A DNA stretch of 64,000 bases. Origin: an uncultured Pelagibacteraceae bacterium (GTDB taxonomy: Bacteria > Pseudomonadota > Alphaproteobacteria > Pelagibacterales > Pelagibacteraceae). The stretch's first letter is position 1; the number at the start of each line of letters is the position of its first letter. The stretch covers positions 124,001 to 188,000 of the forward strand of contig CACPOY010000001.1 in the NCBI GenBank assembly GCA_902635685.1, read 5' to 3'. The notes under the pieces are model-generated. The model saw nothing but the letters and a program-made list of their open reading frames with translations. It did no database searches and had not been told where the DNA came from. The translations under genes and the position numbers were made by a program. Shown here piece by piece: positions 20,267 to 30,441 of this stretch.

Positions 20267-21010
20267 ATGAATAAATTTGATTTTGCTCTAATTTTAACCT
20301 GCACTATTAACCCAGTAGATATTCCAAATTTAGAAAGAAATGATCCCGATATAAGATTTGAAGATTATAAAAAATCTTTTAATTTTTGGGCTAATCATCC
20401 AAGGATCAATAAAATCATTTTTATTGAAAATAGTAATTACGACATTGATTATTTTAAAAATTTTGCAAAGAATAAAAATAAACAAATTGAGTTTTTTTCA
20501 AACAACCTAAATAATACATTTAATAAGAGTCGCGGAAAAGGATTTGGCCAATATCTATCTTTTAAGGAAATTTTTGAAAAATCGTCTTTAGTAAAAGAAA
20601 CAGATTATTTTTTCAATGTAACTGGAAGACATATTATTAGTAATTTCGATGAAGTTTACAATGATATGATTTTAAAGAAAAATGATATTTATATAAATCT
20701 GAGCGATAATCTTAAATTTTGCAACACTACCTCCTTTGGAGCGTCAAAAAGATTTATTACTAATTATTTTCTACCTGAGGCAAAAAAAACTAGTGATTTA
20801 GATGATCTAATTTTAGAGAGAAATATGTCTAGAGCAGTGCTTAAAGCAGTAGCTGATGGTCTAATTCTCTCAAATGTGCCTGTTTATTCGCACCTAAAGG
20901 GATTTATTGGAACAAATGGCAAAAAGCTGAAATTTAATTTTTTCAAAAAAATTAAGCTTTATTTTTTTAGAAAATTAAAAATATTTTTTATGAATCATAA
21001 AAAATATTAA
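20267..21010 (+). CDS. Putative glycosyltransferase-like protein
   Basis: A 247-residue protein that I cannot place in a named family with certainty. The N-terminal strand FALILTCTINP, the segment INKIIFIENSNYDIDYF and the later YFFNVTGRHIISNF resemble the nucleotide-sugar-binding half of GT-A-like transferases, where a TGRY-like motif is common. The C-terminus is very basic and aromatic (FFKKIKLYFFRKLKIFF), suggesting membrane contact. It is divergent from tRNA-Ser and convergent with a DUF4422-like gene, inside a small glycan cluster, which supports a surface-sugar role. Confidence 0.55.
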   Translation: MNKFDFALILTCTINPVDIPNLERNDPDIRFEDYKKSFNFWANHPRINKIIFIENSNYDIDYFKNFAKNKNKQIEFFSNNLNNTFNKSRGKGFGQYLSFKEIFEKSSLVKETDYFFNVTGRHIISNFDEVYNDMILKKNDIYINLSDNLKFCNTTSFGASKRFITNYFLPEAKKTSDLDDLILERNMSRAVLKAVADGLILSNVPVYSHLKGFIGTNGKKLKFNFFKKIKLYFFRKLKIFFMNHKKY

Positions 21011-21012
21011 TT

Positions 21013-21825
21013 CTAATATAATTCTTCCTCCTCAAAAAAAAACCAGGGCCAATTTAAAACTTTATAATTTTTGTTGAACCAATAAGATAAATATCTTTCA
21101 GCTAAATAAGCATAAAGTCTTTGAGTGTCATACCCTGAAAGATCTTTAAAACCAAATATTGACTCGCAATTTTCAAGCCATTGAAATAATTTAGAAAACC
21201 ATTTATCAACAATCTTTGGTTTTGAAATAAACATTATATGTGGATTAAAGTAAGTACTCTCATTTACAAAACTTCGAAAATCTTCTTTATCATCATCTCC
21301 TAGGAGATCAATTGCTCTGTCCATATTTCCATAGCCATGGTGCATATCAAAATGAAATTTTATCGATTGTTTTTTTGTATCGAAAAATATACTTGGTTTT
21401 TTAATTAATGATCTAAAACCTCTTTTTATCATTTTAATTTTTTTAACTTTATTAATTTTAATTGGTTCACAGAGAATTACCTCAAAATCTTTCCATTCAC
21501 TGTAAGGTTCTACAAGGATACTTTGAGAAATATTGGAGGAGTCATAAAGTTTTTTTTCAGTATGTTTGTTCTTAGACCAAAATCTTCTTTTTTGGCAAAA
21601 GCCTACCCAATTATCTGAGTTTAGATCTAGTAAATTTTTCCAATACCAATAATGAAAAGTCAGCTCAGAGTAATACTTTTCTTTTTGAAAAATATTTATT
21701 TTATTATTTGATTTAATATAATTTTGTGGACATTCCTCTAAACCAACCCAAGATAAATTATACTCGCTACTTTCTAAGAATTTTAATCTTTTGTTTGTAA
21801 CACAATACATTTCTAATTTACTCAT
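21013..21825 (-). CDS. DUF4422-like glycosyltransferase-associated protein
   Basis: A 270-residue protein resembling the DUF4422 group found in capsule and LPS clusters. The segment HYWYWKNLLDLNSDNWVGFCQKRRFW matches the family pattern YWxWKN..xxIGxCxxRRxF. The later FNPHIMFISKPKIVDKWFSKLFQWL and RLYAYLAERYLSYWF match its C-terminal half. These proteins are believed to transfer sugars. It is the last gene of a minus-strand series running from lepA through sugar-modifying genes. Confidence 0.62.
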   Translation of the reverse strand: MSKLEMYCVTNKRLKFLESSEYNLSWVGLEECPQNYIKSNNKINIFQKEKYYSELTFHYWYWKNLLDLNSDNWVGFCQKRRFWSKNKHTEKKLYDSSNISQSILVEPYSEWKDFEVILCEPIKINKVKKIKMIKRGFRSLIKKPSIFFDTKKQSIKFHFDMHHGYGNMDRAIDLLGDDDKEDFRSFVNESTYFNPHIMFISKPKIVDKWFSKLFQWLENCESIFGFKDLSGYDTQRLYAYLAERYLSYWFNKNYKVLNWPWFFFEEEELY

Positions 21826-21834
21826 ATAAACTTT

Positions 21835-22545
21835 TTATTTTAAGATTTTTTTTAATTTTTTTATACTTATGGACGAGTCAAACGGCATTCCAATTTTAGC
21901 ATTCTTTTTTAAAAAAGATTTTTTTACTTTTTTATTACTTTTTTTTGCAAAGTCATAAATATATTGAGATTTGCCACCAACATTAATTATTCCTTTTTTA
22001 TCTAATAATTTAAACAAAATCTTAGCAACATCCTGGTGATACATAAAACTAGACTTTACGTTAACAAATGCCTCTTTATGTATGAAGGGTTTTTCTGTCA
22101 TACACACCCTGACGATCAAAGAATTTTTATAAAGTTGCACAGAACATTCACCTCCTAATTTTGACCAAGCATAACTATTTACTGGAAATAGGTTATCATT
22201 TTCTGAGTAGTTGCCTTTAATACCAGGATAAACATAATTTGTAGAAAAATAAATTAGTTTTATATCCAAGTCAGAACATACTTTGGTTATATTGGCCGTA
22301 CCAATTATATTTAATTCAATACTTTTATTGATATTTTTTTCATGTATTGACATAGGTCTTGATAAACCTGCTAAATGAATAACTACGTTTGCTTTAATTT
22401 TTCTTAAATATTTTCTCATACTATCTGGGTTTAAGATATTAAATTTTTTTTTTTCTGGGAAAAAAATTTTGTGCTTTGTAACAGTATTTTTTAAGGAACT
22501 GCCAAATCTTCCAGATCCACCGGTAACAACAATTTTTTTTTTCAT
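21835..22545 (-). CDS. NAD(P)-dependent sugar reductase/epimerase (RmlD-like)
   Basis: A 236-residue short-chain dehydrogenase fold enzyme, closest in pattern to dTDP-4-dehydrorhamnose reductase. The Rossmann motif is VVTGGSGRFGSSL at 7-19, the Ser/Thr of the triad is in YFSTNYVYPG, and the YxxxK pair is Tyr125/Lys129 (NSYAWSKLGGE). It is shorter than RmlD (about 290 residues), mainly at the C-terminus. It follows an RmlC-like epimerase by six bases. RmlA and RmlB are not here, so the sugar nucleotide could be one other than dTDP-rhamnose. Confidence 0.75.
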   Translation of the reverse strand: MKKKIVVTGGSGRFGSSLKNTVTKHKIFFPEKKKFNILNPDSMRKYLRKIKANVVIHLAGLSRPMSIHEKNINKSIELNIIGTANITKVCSDLDIKLIYFSTNYVYPGIKGNYSENDNLFPVNSYAWSKLGGECSVQLYKNSLIVRVCMTEKPFIHKEAFVNVKSSFMYHQDVAKILFKLLDKKGIINVGGKSQYIYDFAKKSNKKVKKSFLKKNAKIGMPFDSSISIKKLKKILK

Positions 22546-22551
22546 AGTTAA

Positions 22552-23067
22552 TTATTTAAAATAACTTAAACTTTTACCATTTTTATCCTTTGACGATAAA
22601 ATGGGTTTTTTAGTAGGCCATTTAATACCAACATCTTTATCATCCCAGTTCAATGTAGTTTCACTTTTTTTATGTCTATATTGTGAGCACCTATAATTTA
22701 CAGTGCATTCTTTGGATAAACACAAAAAACCATGAGCAAAACCTTTGGGAATATAAAAAGAGAAATCAGAATTTTGTGAAATGACAATTGAAAAATACTT
22801 ACCAAAAGTTTTAGAATTTTTTCTTAAATCAACCACAACGTCTAAGATTTTACCATGAGTTACTGTTATTATTTTTGCTTGAAGCTTTTGAGTTTGTATA
22901 TGCAGGCCTCTTAAAACATTTTTTTTTGAATATGACATTACATCAAATAAAAATGGCTCATTTAAAAGCTTGCTCTTATAAACCTCCCTCAAAAAACCTC
23001 TTCTGTCCCTGTAAATTTTTGACTTAATAAGTTTTAAACCTTTTATTTTTAAATTTTCTAATTCCAT
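22552..23067 (-). CDS. dTDP-4-dehydrorhamnose 3,5-epimerase-like protein
   Basis: A 171-residue cupin-fold epimerase of the RmlC family, slightly shorter than the usual 180-185. Recognisable elements are DRRGFLREVYK, the catalytic-His motif NVLRGLHIQTQ (His56), KILDVVVDLRKNSKTFGK, IPKGFAHGFLCLS and NWDDKDVGIKWP. It epimerises C3 and C5 of a 4-keto-6-deoxy sugar nucleotide before the reductase encoded just downstream acts. The substrate may be a dTDP- or other nucleotide sugar. It belongs to the glycan island. Confidence 0.83.
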   Translation of the reverse strand: MELENLKIKGLKLIKSKIYRDRRGFLREVYKSKLLNEPFLFDVMSYSKKNVLRGLHIQTQKLQAKIITVTHGKILDVVVDLRKNSKTFGKYFSIVISQNSDFSFYIPKGFAHGFLCLSKECTVNYRCSQYRHKKSETTLNWDDKDVGIKWPTKKPILSSKDKNGKSLSYFK

Positions 23068-23127
23068 ATGACTAGATAATATTTATACAAAAGATATATT
23101 TTAAAAATAGATTAAAATTTTTTTTAT

Positions 23128-23943
23128 TTAATTTACGATCCATTTTTTTAGTTGCAATCTATTTTTTAAAACATAATTTGGAAATTTACTATCAAGAGGA
23201 ATTGGTTTAAAATTTTCATTTCTTCCAATAATGTCAGATCCTTTATCTACCCTTTTTTTAATCTCATTTAGATTTAAAAATTTTTTGTCAATTTTTTCCT
23301 TAAAAACATATGGGTCATTTGTTTCACATAGGTTTTCGTATTTATATAGAAGCTTTTCAGGGCTTTTTAAATTACAAAAATGCCATCCTCCGTCATCAAT
23401 TATATTATTCAACCGGTATTTATCTAGCCTCCAAAATGGTCTTTTTTTGAATTTTAAACTTCGTAACCATTGTGGAGATTTTAAATATTTTTTTACACAT
23501 ATTCTGCTACCAAACCAAAATGGATTTATTTGGCTCTGTAAATTAATCTTATAATAAAAATGCATTTGTTTAAAAACAGCATATTTCATACTTTTTCTGA
23601 ATTCTTTTAATTTATTAGGATTTGGTATTTCATCTAAATCAGAAATGATGATTAAATCTTCATTGTCAGCATTTTCTATTCCTCTAGAAATACAGTTTCT
23701 TTGATAATTTTCTCTTAAATATGGATTATCTCCATCGGGCATGTCTGTAATTTTTATGTAAATAATTTTTTCCCTAAATTTTTGAAATTTTGAAATATCA
23801 AAATTATGATTTTTATGATTATTTTGCCAGGTTTTATTACTCTCAACAATTACAAAATAATCAACAAATCTATCTAAGATATTAAATCTTATGTCGAGTA
23901 AAAGATCTTCATCTAAATAAGAGAAACAATCATAAATTTTCAT
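23128..23943 (-). CDS. Glycosyltransferase family 17-like protein
   Basis: A 271-residue protein like the GT17 family (beta-1,4-N-acetylglucosaminyltransferase group). It begins MKIYDCFSYLDEDLLLDIR, then VDYFVIVESNKTWQN, and carries a DxD-type site in IIISDLDEIPNP near residue 98, with the YLRENYQRN element just before it. All are typical of GT17. It begins one base after lepA ends, so it appears to be the first glycan gene transcribed by readthrough from the translation operon. Confidence 0.8.
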   Translation of the reverse strand: MKIYDCFSYLDEDLLLDIRFNILDRFVDYFVIVESNKTWQNNHKNHNFDISKFQKFREKIIYIKITDMPDGDNPYLRENYQRNCISRGIENADNEDLIIISDLDEIPNPNKLKEFRKSMKYAVFKQMHFYYKINLQSQINPFWFGSRICVKKYLKSPQWLRSLKFKKRPFWRLDKYRLNNIIDDGGWHFCNLKSPEKLLYKYENLCETNDPYVFKEKIDKKFLNLNEIKKRVDKGSDIIGRNENFKPIPLDSKFPNYVLKNRLQLKKWIVN

Positions 23944-23944
23944 A

Positions 23945-25753
23945 TTACTTTTCTTTATTAATCTTTAAAACTCCAATAAATGCTTCTTGGGGTATTTCAA
24001 CTCTTCCAAATTGTTTCGATCTAGCCTTACCTTTTTTTTGTTTTTCTAATAATTTTCGTTTTCGATCTGTAGCTCCTCCACCATGAATTTTAGTCAAAAC
24101 ATCTTTTTTAAACCCTTTGATTGTTTCACGAGCAATTATCTTTCCACCAATTGCAGCTTGAACTGGTATCATAAAATTATGTCTTGGAATCAAATCTTTT
24201 AGTTTTTCACATACTTCCCTTCCAGTTTTTTGAGCGAAGTCTTTATGAATCATCATGGCAAGCGCATCGACTGGTTCACCATTCACTAATATTCCAAGTT
24301 TCACTAAGTCCCCCTCTCTGTGCTTAATTATATCATAGTCGAAACTGGCATATCCACTTGTCATTGACTTTATTCTGTCATTAAAATCAAAGACAACTTC
24401 ATTTAAAGGTAGTTCATAACTTATGACAGCTCTATTACCAGAATAACTAAGATTAACTTGCACACCTCTTTTATCCTGGCATAATTTGATAATCGATCCC
24501 AAATATTCATCTGGTGTAATTATCGTAGCTTTAATCCATGGTTCCTCAATAAAGTTTATCAAAGTTGGGTCGGGTAGGTTTGAAGGATTTTGTAAATCAA
24601 TTATATCACCGTTATTTAGATTAACCTTATATACTACTCCAGGCGTTGTTGTGAGTAAATTAACATCGAATTCTCTTTCTAATCTCTCAGTAATGATTTC
24701 AAGATGAAGTAAGCCTAGAAATCCACACCTAAAACCTAGTCCAAGTGCTGAGGATGACTCAGCCTCGAAGGAAAAACTTGCATCGTTTAATTGTAATTTA
24801 GCAAGTCCATCTTTTAATTTTTGATATTCTGAACTATCAACTGGAAATAATCCACAAAAAACTACTGGTTTACTTGGCTTAAATCCTGGTAGAGCTTCAA
24901 CATTGGGTTTTAAAGCATCACAGATTGTGTCACCAACCTTTGTTTCTGATAATACTTTTATGCCTGTAGTAATGAAACCAATTTCACCAGTTTTTAACTC
25001 ATTTATATCTTTTGGTTTAGGAGTAAATACACCAACTTTTTCAACGATATAATCTTGGTTAGTAGATAGCATTTTAATTTTCATGTTTTTTGTAATCCTG
25101 CCATTTATTACTCTTACCAGGATTACTACCCCCAAATAAGTATCGTACCAACTATCAACTAATAAACATTTTAAATTTTCATTTTCATCACCTTTTGGTC
25201 CTGGCAACTGGTTAATTATTTGCTCTAAAATCTCCTCAATACCCTCACCTGTTTTTCCTGAACATGGAACTGCATTTTCTGTGTCAATTCCAATTACATC
25301 TTCAATTTGTTTTTTTGTTTTTTCTAAATCTGATGCCGGTAAATCTATTTTATTAAGCACAGGTATTATTTCGTGATTAATCTCTAATGCTTGGTAAACA
25401 TTAGCTAAAGTCTGAGCTTCAACACCTTGTGTGCTATCAACTATCAATATTGACCCTTCACATGCGTATAATGATCTGCTTACTTCGTAACTAAAATCTA
25501 CATGTCCAGGAGTATCAATTATATTCAAAACATAATTTTTTCCATCTTTAGCTTTATAGTTCAATTTTACAGTTTGAGCTTTAATAGTGATGCCTCTTTC
25601 TCTCTCTATATCCATTGAATCGAGAACTTGTGCTTTCATTTCTCGTGCTGTTAAACCACCACAATTATGAATGATTCTATCTGCTATTGTTGATTTGCCA
25701 TGATCAATGTGAGCAATAATGGCAAAATTTCTTATATTATCAATAGAGCTCAT
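23945..25753 (-). CDS. lepA: Elongation factor 4 (LepA)
   Basis: Translational GTPase that acts on stalled or misassembled ribosomes. The 602-residue length is exact for the family. The G1 motif [10 protein letters not shown]3 DTPGHVDF and G4 NKIDLPAS are present. The LepA-specific C-terminal domain ends in [22 protein letters not shown], which contacts the tRNA acceptor stem. It follows pheT by eight bases and precedes a glycosyltransferase by one base. Confidence 0.98.
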   Translation of the reverse strand: MSSIDNIRNFAIIAHIDHGKSTIADRIIHNCGGLTAREMKAQVLDSMDIERERGITIKAQTVKLNYKAKDGKNYVLNIIDTPGHVDFSYEVSRSLYACEGSILIVDSTQGVEAQTLANVYQALEINHEIIPVLNKIDLPASDLEKTKKQIEDVIGIDTENAVPCSGKTGEGIEEILEQIINQLPGPKGDENENLKCLLVDSWYDTYLGVVILVRVINGRITKNMKIKMLSTNQDYIVEKVGVFTPKPKDINELKTGEIGFITTGIKVLSETKVGDTICDALKPNVEALPGFKPSKPVVFCGLFPVDSSEYQKLKDGLAKLQLNDASFSFEAESSSALGLGFRCGFLGLLHLEIITERLEREFDVNLLTTTPGVVYKVNLNNGDIIDLQNPSNLPDPTLINFIEEPWIKATIITPDEYLGSIIKLCQDKRGVQVNLSYSGNRAVISYELPLNEVVFDFNDRIKSMTSGYASFDYDIIKHREGDLVKLGILVNGEPVDALAMMIHKDFAQKTGREVCEKLKDLIPRHNFMIPVQAAIGGKIIARETIKGFKKDVLTKIHGGGATDRKRKLLEKQKKGKARSKQFGRVEIPQEAFIGVLKINKEK

Positions 25754-25761
25754 TTAAATTT

Positions 25762-28170
25762 TTAAGATCGAATTTTAGCACCAGTTTTATTTTCGACTGT
25801 TTTAATGATTAAATTATTAATTTTTTCTAAATCATTATCATTCAAAGTTTTTTCATTGGACTGGATAGTAATGTTAATTGCTATAGATTTTTGATTTTCT
25901 GGAATATTTTCACCCTCATAAACATCAAATATTCTTATATTGCTAATAAGTTTTTGATCTATGTTTGAAACAACATTAATAAGATCTTGAGCTTTTAAAT
26001 CTTTGCTTACTATAAATGCAAAATCTCTTTCGGATTTCTGAAAATCGGAAACTTCAAATTTCCTTTTTTGGTTATTTAAAGTTTTGTCTGTAAGTTTTAA
26101 ATTATCCATAAAAATTTCAAAACCTACTAAAGACTCTGTTTTTAAATCTATTTTTTTTAAAATGTTAGGATGAATTTCGCCAAAATAAGCTATGGCTTGA
26201 TCTTTATCTTGATTTAAAAATAATCTACCTGATTTTCCTGGATGATAATATTTAGGTGTCTTGTCATCTATGAAAAATTTTTCTGAGCTATATCCTGCTT
26301 CAACTAATGTTTGAACCACATCTCGTTTAACATCAAATACATCTATATCTCTCTCTTTATCAATCCAAGAAAGTCTAGATTTTTTACCTGCTGATAGACC
26401 ACAAATCACAGTATTTTGTTCACCAGGATTAGGGCCAGTAAAAATAGGCCCAATTTCAAATATAGACAAATCTTTAAAACCTCTATCTAAATTTTTTCTC
26501 ATATACATAATTAAATTTGAATATATTGAGTTTCTTAATACATTTAATTCCGAACTTATTGGATTTACAATTCTGATATCTTCACATTTACCTTTAAAAT
26601 GATCATTATAATTTGAGTCCGAAAATGACCATGTAATTGCCTCTAAGTATCCCTTTGAAGCAATAGATCTTTGCAAAAAATGAAACAGCTTTTGAGATTT
26701 AGTTAAAGTAGACCTTGTCCTTTCCTTTATCGGGTCTACAATTTTTATTTTTTCAAAACCACTTATTCTTACTAACTCTTCTACAATATCAATCTCTTGT
26801 GTAATATCTGGTCTCCACGACGGGATAGTTAATGAAAAATATTTTCTTTCTTTTTTACTTTTAAAACCTAAATCATCTAAAATCTTTATCATCTCTCTAT
26901 TAGAAATTTTAAATCCTGATATTTTCTCGAATAAGCTTGGATTAAATGAAATTTTATTTATTTTATAACTTTCAGTTTTCTGAATATCTATTTTACTGAT
27001 TTCACCACCACATATTTCCTTTATTAAAAATGCTGCTTTATTTAATCCTTCTTCGATAGATAGTGGGTCAATACCTCTTTCGAATCTAAATTTCGCATCT
27101 GTATCAATATTTAATTTTTTTGCAGTATTTCTTATTGATCGAGGTTTGAAATACGCAGATTCTAATAGTATATTTTTTGTGTCAAGTTCTGTTCCTGATC
27201 TTGTTCCACCAATAATACCTCCTAATCCCAAAATACCATTCGCATCACTGATTACACACATGTCTTTTTCTAATTTATAACTTTTGTTATCAAGAGCTGA
27301 AAATTCCTCTCCACTTTTTGAATTTCTTATAATCAAACCCTTTTCAATTTTGTCTGCGTCATATGCATGTAATGGTCGATTAATATCCAGCATTACGTAA
27401 TTTGTAATATCAACAATTGCAGAAATTGGTTTTTGACCAACAGAAATAAGCTTATCTTTTAACCACTGCGGGCTTTCAGTATTTTTTACATTCTCAATTA
27501 AACAACTTCCGAAAACAGAACATCCTTGATTTTTTTCTTTATTAATTTTTACCTTTAAAGAATGTTTTATATTTGATTTAATTTTTTTTTCTTTTGAGTT
27601 TATTAATTTTCCAAAACCCGAAGCTGCTAAATCTCTTGCTACTCCTCTTACGCCAAGACAGTCTGGTCTATTTGGTGTGATCGATAAATCAATTGTATTA
27701 GTTTTTGACTCTAAAAAATAACGGTGGCCGATTTTTTTTTGATATTTAGAAGTTGATAATTCAACAATTCCCTCACTTTCATCTGACAAATTCAATTCTG
27801 ACTCAGAACATAGCATCCCATAGGAGATCACATCTCTGATTTTGGCAACAACTAGTTTTGTTTGAGTTTTAGGAATTACTGCTCCTGGAGGTGCATATAT
27901 AGTGATTAATCCCTCTCTTGCATTTGGAGCACCACACACAACTTTTTTAAACTCCCCTTTTCCAATGTCAACATCACAGATTTTAAGTCTATCAGCATTT
28001 GGGTGTTTTTTTGTTTTAATTACTTTAGCAATTTTGAATAATTCAGTCCCTGATGATAAATTTTCAACAGTTTCGACCTCTAATCCGATGTTAGTAAGTT
28101 TTTCTAAAAGATCTTTTTCTTTTGAATTAATCTTCAAATGTTCTTTTAACCAATCAAAAGTAATCTTCAT
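25762..28170 (-). CDS. pheT: Phenylalanine-tRNA ligase beta subunit
   Basis: The beta subunit of the alpha2/beta2 PheRS. An N-terminal tRNA-binding domain ([24 protein letters not shown]) is followed by the B3/B4 editing region and the B5 domain ([16 protein letters not shown]). The catalytic-like core and a C-terminal FDX-ACB anticodon-binding domain ([16 protein letters not shown]) complete it. The length of 802 residues is normal. Its start overlaps the pheS stop by four bases. Confidence 0.97.
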   Translation of the reverse strand: MKITFDWLKEHLKINSKEKDLLEKLTNIGLEVETVENLSSGTELFKIAKVIKTKKHPNADRLKICDVDIGKGEFKKVVCGAPNAREGLITIYAPPGAVIPKTQTKLVVAKIRDVISYGMLCSESELNLSDESEGIVELSTSKYQKKIGHRYFLESKTNTIDLSITPNRPDCLGVRGVARDLAASGFGKLINSKEKKIKSNIKHSLKVKINKEKNQGCSVFGSCLIENVKNTESPQWLKDKLISVGQKPISAIVDITNYVMLDINRPLHAYDADKIEKGLIIRNSKSGEEFSALDNKSYKLEKDMCVISDANGILGLGGIIGGTRSGTELDTKNILLESAYFKPRSIRNTAKKLNIDTDAKFRFERGIDPLSIEEGLNKAAFLIKEICGGEISKIDIQKTESYKINKISFNPSLFEKISGFKISNREMIKILDDLGFKSKKERKYFSLTIPSWRPDITQEIDIVEELVRISGFEKIKIVDPIKERTRSTLTKSQKLFHFLQRSIASKGYLEAITWSFSDSNYNDHFKGKCEDIRIVNPISSELNVLRNSIYSNLIMYMRKNLDRGFKDLSIFEIGPIFTGPNPGEQNTVICGLSAGKKSRLSWIDKERDIDVFDVKRDVVQTLVEAGYSSEKFFIDDKTPKYYHPGKSGRLFLNQDKDQAIAYFGEIHPNILKKIDLKTESLVGFEIFMDNLKLTDKTLNNQKRKFEVSDFQKSERDFAFIVSKDLKAQDLINVVSNIDQKLISNIRIFDVYEGENIPENQKSIAINITIQSNEKTLNDNDLEKINNLIIKTVENKTGAKIRS

Positions 28171-29234
28171 CTACTTAATCCTCTGTAATTTGTTGGGACA
28201 TCTAAAGGGTCAAAGCCAAAGTGGTTTAGCCATCTGTAATCACAATCAAAAAAAGCTCTCAAATCATTGATACCATATTTCAACATTGCCAACCTATCTA
28301 TACCGATACCAAAAGCATAGCCCTGATACTTTGTTGAATCTACTTTGACATTTTTTAAAACTTTAGGATGCACCATTCCACATCCCAAAATTTCAAGCCA
28401 TTTATCACCTTCACCTATAAATATTTTTCCATCTTTTATTTCATAACCAATATCAACTTCTGCAGATGGTTCTGTAAAAGGGAAATGACTTGGTCTAAAT
28501 CTCATCTTAATCTTTTTTACTTCAAAAAATTCTTTTATAAAATAATTCAAACAACCTTTTAAGTGACCCATATTAATATCTTTATCTATGTGAAGACCCT
28601 CAACCTGATGAAACATTGGTGAATGTGTTTGATCGCTATCTGATCTATAAGTTCTTCCAGGTGCAATTATCTTAAAAGGTGGTTTATCTTTAAGCATAGT
28701 TCTAATCTGAACAGGGGAAGTGTGTGTTCTTAACAACTTTTCTTTTTTTTCATCTAAATAGAATGTGTCATGCATATCCCTTGCAGGATGATTATCTGGG
28801 GTATTTAGTGCAGTAAAATTATTATACTCAGTTTCAACATCTGGACCCTCTTCAACGCTAAAACCTATTTCTGAAAAAATAGATGAAATTTCATCAATCG
28901 TTTGTGAGACTGGATGTATTTTTCCTTGAACAAAAGTTCTCTCTGGTAAAGTGATATCAACTTTTTCTTTTTTTAATTTTTTATTTATTTCCTCACTTTG
29001 TATTTCATTTATTTTGGAATTAATCTGATTTTGTAATTCATCTTTTATCAAATTTAATTCTGATGCAAATTTTTTTTTCTCACTCTCAGAAATAGATCCT
29101 ATTTTTTTAAATTGTGATGAAATTAACCCATTTTTTCCAAATAGATTGGTTTTGATTTCATTTATCTCTGATAAGCTCAATTTTTTTTCTAGTTTTAAAA
29201 GAAAATCATCTTTAATTTTTTTAAGATCAGACAT
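28167..29234 (-). CDS. pheS: Phenylalanine-tRNA ligase alpha subunit
   Basis: Catalytic alpha subunit of PheRS, 355 residues. An N-terminal coiled-coil arm (about 1-95, Lys/Glu-rich) is followed by the class II catalytic core: motif 2 is [21 protein letters not shown] and motif 3 is [18 protein letters not shown]. PheS and PheT aminoacylate tRNA-Phe. It follows rplT by 43 bases in the thrS-infC-rpmI-rplT-pheS-pheT series. Confidence 0.97.
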   Translation of the reverse strand: MSDLKKIKDDFLLKLEKKLSLSEINEIKTNLFGKNGLISSQFKKIGSISESEKKKFASELNLIKDELQNQINSKINEIQSEEINKKLKKEKVDITLPERTFVQGKIHPVSQTIDEISSIFSEIGFSVEEGPDVETEYNNFTALNTPDNHPARDMHDTFYLDEKKEKLLRTHTSPVQIRTMLKDKPPFKIIAPGRTYRSDSDQTHSPMFHQVEGLHIDKDINMGHLKGCLNYFIKEFFEVKKIKMRFRPSHFPFTEPSAEVDIGYEIKDGKIFIGEGDKWLEILGCGMVHPKVLKNVKVDSTKYQGYAFGIGIDRLAMLKYGINDLRAFFDCDYRWLNHFGFDPLDVPTNYRGLSR

Positions 29235-29277
29235 CTTTACAGATTATTTCTTAACTAAAATAAAACAATAGTGAAGA

Positions 29278-29634
29278 TTAATTTAATGCAGATTGGGCTT
29301 TTTGGACAATGGTTTTAAAGGCTTCTGGGCTATCATAGGCTATCTCAGCTAGAATCTTCCTGTCAATTTTTATACCAGATTTGTTTAGTCCGTTAATAAA
29401 CTTTGAATATGTTAATCCCTCGGCCCTCACACCAGCATTAATTCTTTGTATCCATAATGATTTAAAATCTCTTTTTTTATTTCTTCGATCTCTATAGGCA
29501 TATTGCATTGCCTTTTCCATTGCTTGTCTAGCGGCCCTGATAGTATTTTTTCTCCTACCCCACTGGCCTTTAACTGCTTTCAAAACTTTCTTATGTTTTG
29601 CTTTACTAGTAACTCCTCTTTTTACTCTAGACAT
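29278..29634 (-). CDS. rplT: 50S ribosomal protein bL20
   Basis: Early-assembly large-subunit protein, 118 residues, with the typical very basic N-terminal tail ([19 protein letters not shown]) and the motif [32 protein letters not shown]. It begins one base after rpmI ends. In other bacteria bL20 represses the infC-rpmI-rplT operon by binding its mRNA, but no such site was identified here. Confidence 0.98.
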   Translation of the reverse strand: MSRVKRGVTSKAKHKKVLKAVKGQWGRRKNTIRAARQAMEKAMQYAYRDRRNKKRDFKSLWIQRINAGVRAEGLTYSKFINGLNKSGIKIDRKILAEIAYDSPEAFKTIVQKAQSALN

Positions 29635-29635
29635 T

Positions 29636-29842
29636 TTATCCTCTTAAACTGTATGGCATGTAAGATTTAACAATTTTGCTATCTTGTTTTGACATTACAG
29701 TTGTGCCTCTTAATTTTCTAATTTGAGAATTAGTTCTCTTAATCATACCATGCCTCTTACCAGCTTGAGCCATTATTACTTTACCTCTTGCAGATATTTT
29801 GAATCTTTTTTTTGCTGAGCTTTTTGTTTTAAGTTTTGGCAT
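29636..29842 (-). CDS. rpmI: 50S ribosomal protein bL35
   Basis: Small basic large-subunit protein, 68 residues. It has the standard pattern [20 protein letters not shown] at the start and [19 protein letters not shown] in the middle. It lies between infC (53 bases upstream) and rplT (one base downstream), the universal infC-rpmI-rplT order. Confidence 0.97.
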   Translation of the reverse strand: MPKLKTKSSAKKRFKISARGKVIMAQAGKRHGMIKRTNSQIRKLRGTTVMSKQDSKIVKSYMPYSLRG

Positions 29843-29895
29843 AATTGAGCGAGGTTATACAAAGAATGAATAAAATTTACAACCTATATTAAAGC

Positions 29896-30441
29896 CTATA
29901 AAGGCTGAATAACCATAATCATTTGCTTTCCATCAAATTTTGGATGTAATTCTACTTTACCAATATCTTTCATATCTTCTTTGATTTTAGTCATTAATTC
30001 ATTACCTAGATGAGAGTGCTGAAGTTCTCGGCCTTTAAATCTGATAGTGAATTTTACTTTATCTCCTTTCGCTATAAATTTTTTAGCATTTTTAACTTTA
30101 AACTCATAATCATGAGTCTCTGTTACTGGTCGCATTTTTATTTCTTTCAAGGAAATAATCTTTTGTTTTTTTTTTGCCAAGTTTGCTTTTTTTTGGGCAT
30201 CATATTTAAATTTTCCCATATCCATTATCTTGCATACTGGTGGATTTGCATTTGGTGCAATTTCAATTAAATCTAGTCCCTGGTTTTTTGCCATTGATAT
30301 AGCCTCATTGGTACTTAAAATACCTAAATTTTCGCCATCGCTCGTAATCACCTGAACATCGGGTGATGAAATTCTGTTGTTGGAACGCGGACCCTTCTCT
30401 CTTGTTCTTTTTTGAAAATAATTTTGTTTAAAATCTGCCAC
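29896..30441 (-). CDS. infC: Translation initiation factor IF-3
   Basis: Binds the 30S subunit and proofreads start-codon selection. The 181-residue protein has the IF3 N-domain (NNRISSPDVQVITSDGENLGILS), the lysine-rich linker (KKANLAKKKQKIISLKEIKMRP) and the C-domain ending DGKQMIMVIQP. The start used is GTG at 30441-30439, placed directly after the thrS TAA with no spacer, so its ribosome binding site lies inside thrS. Non-ATG starts are common for infC because IF3 discriminates against them. Confidence 0.95.
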   Translation of the reverse strand: MADFKQNYFQKRTREKGPRSNNRISSPDVQVITSDGENLGILSTNEAISMAKNQGLDLIEIAPNANPPVCKIMDMGKFKYDAQKKANLAKKKQKIISLKEIKMRPVTETHDYEFKVKNAKKFIAKGDKVKFTIRFKGRELQHSHLGNELMTKIKEDMKDIGKVELHPKFDGKQMIMVIQPL

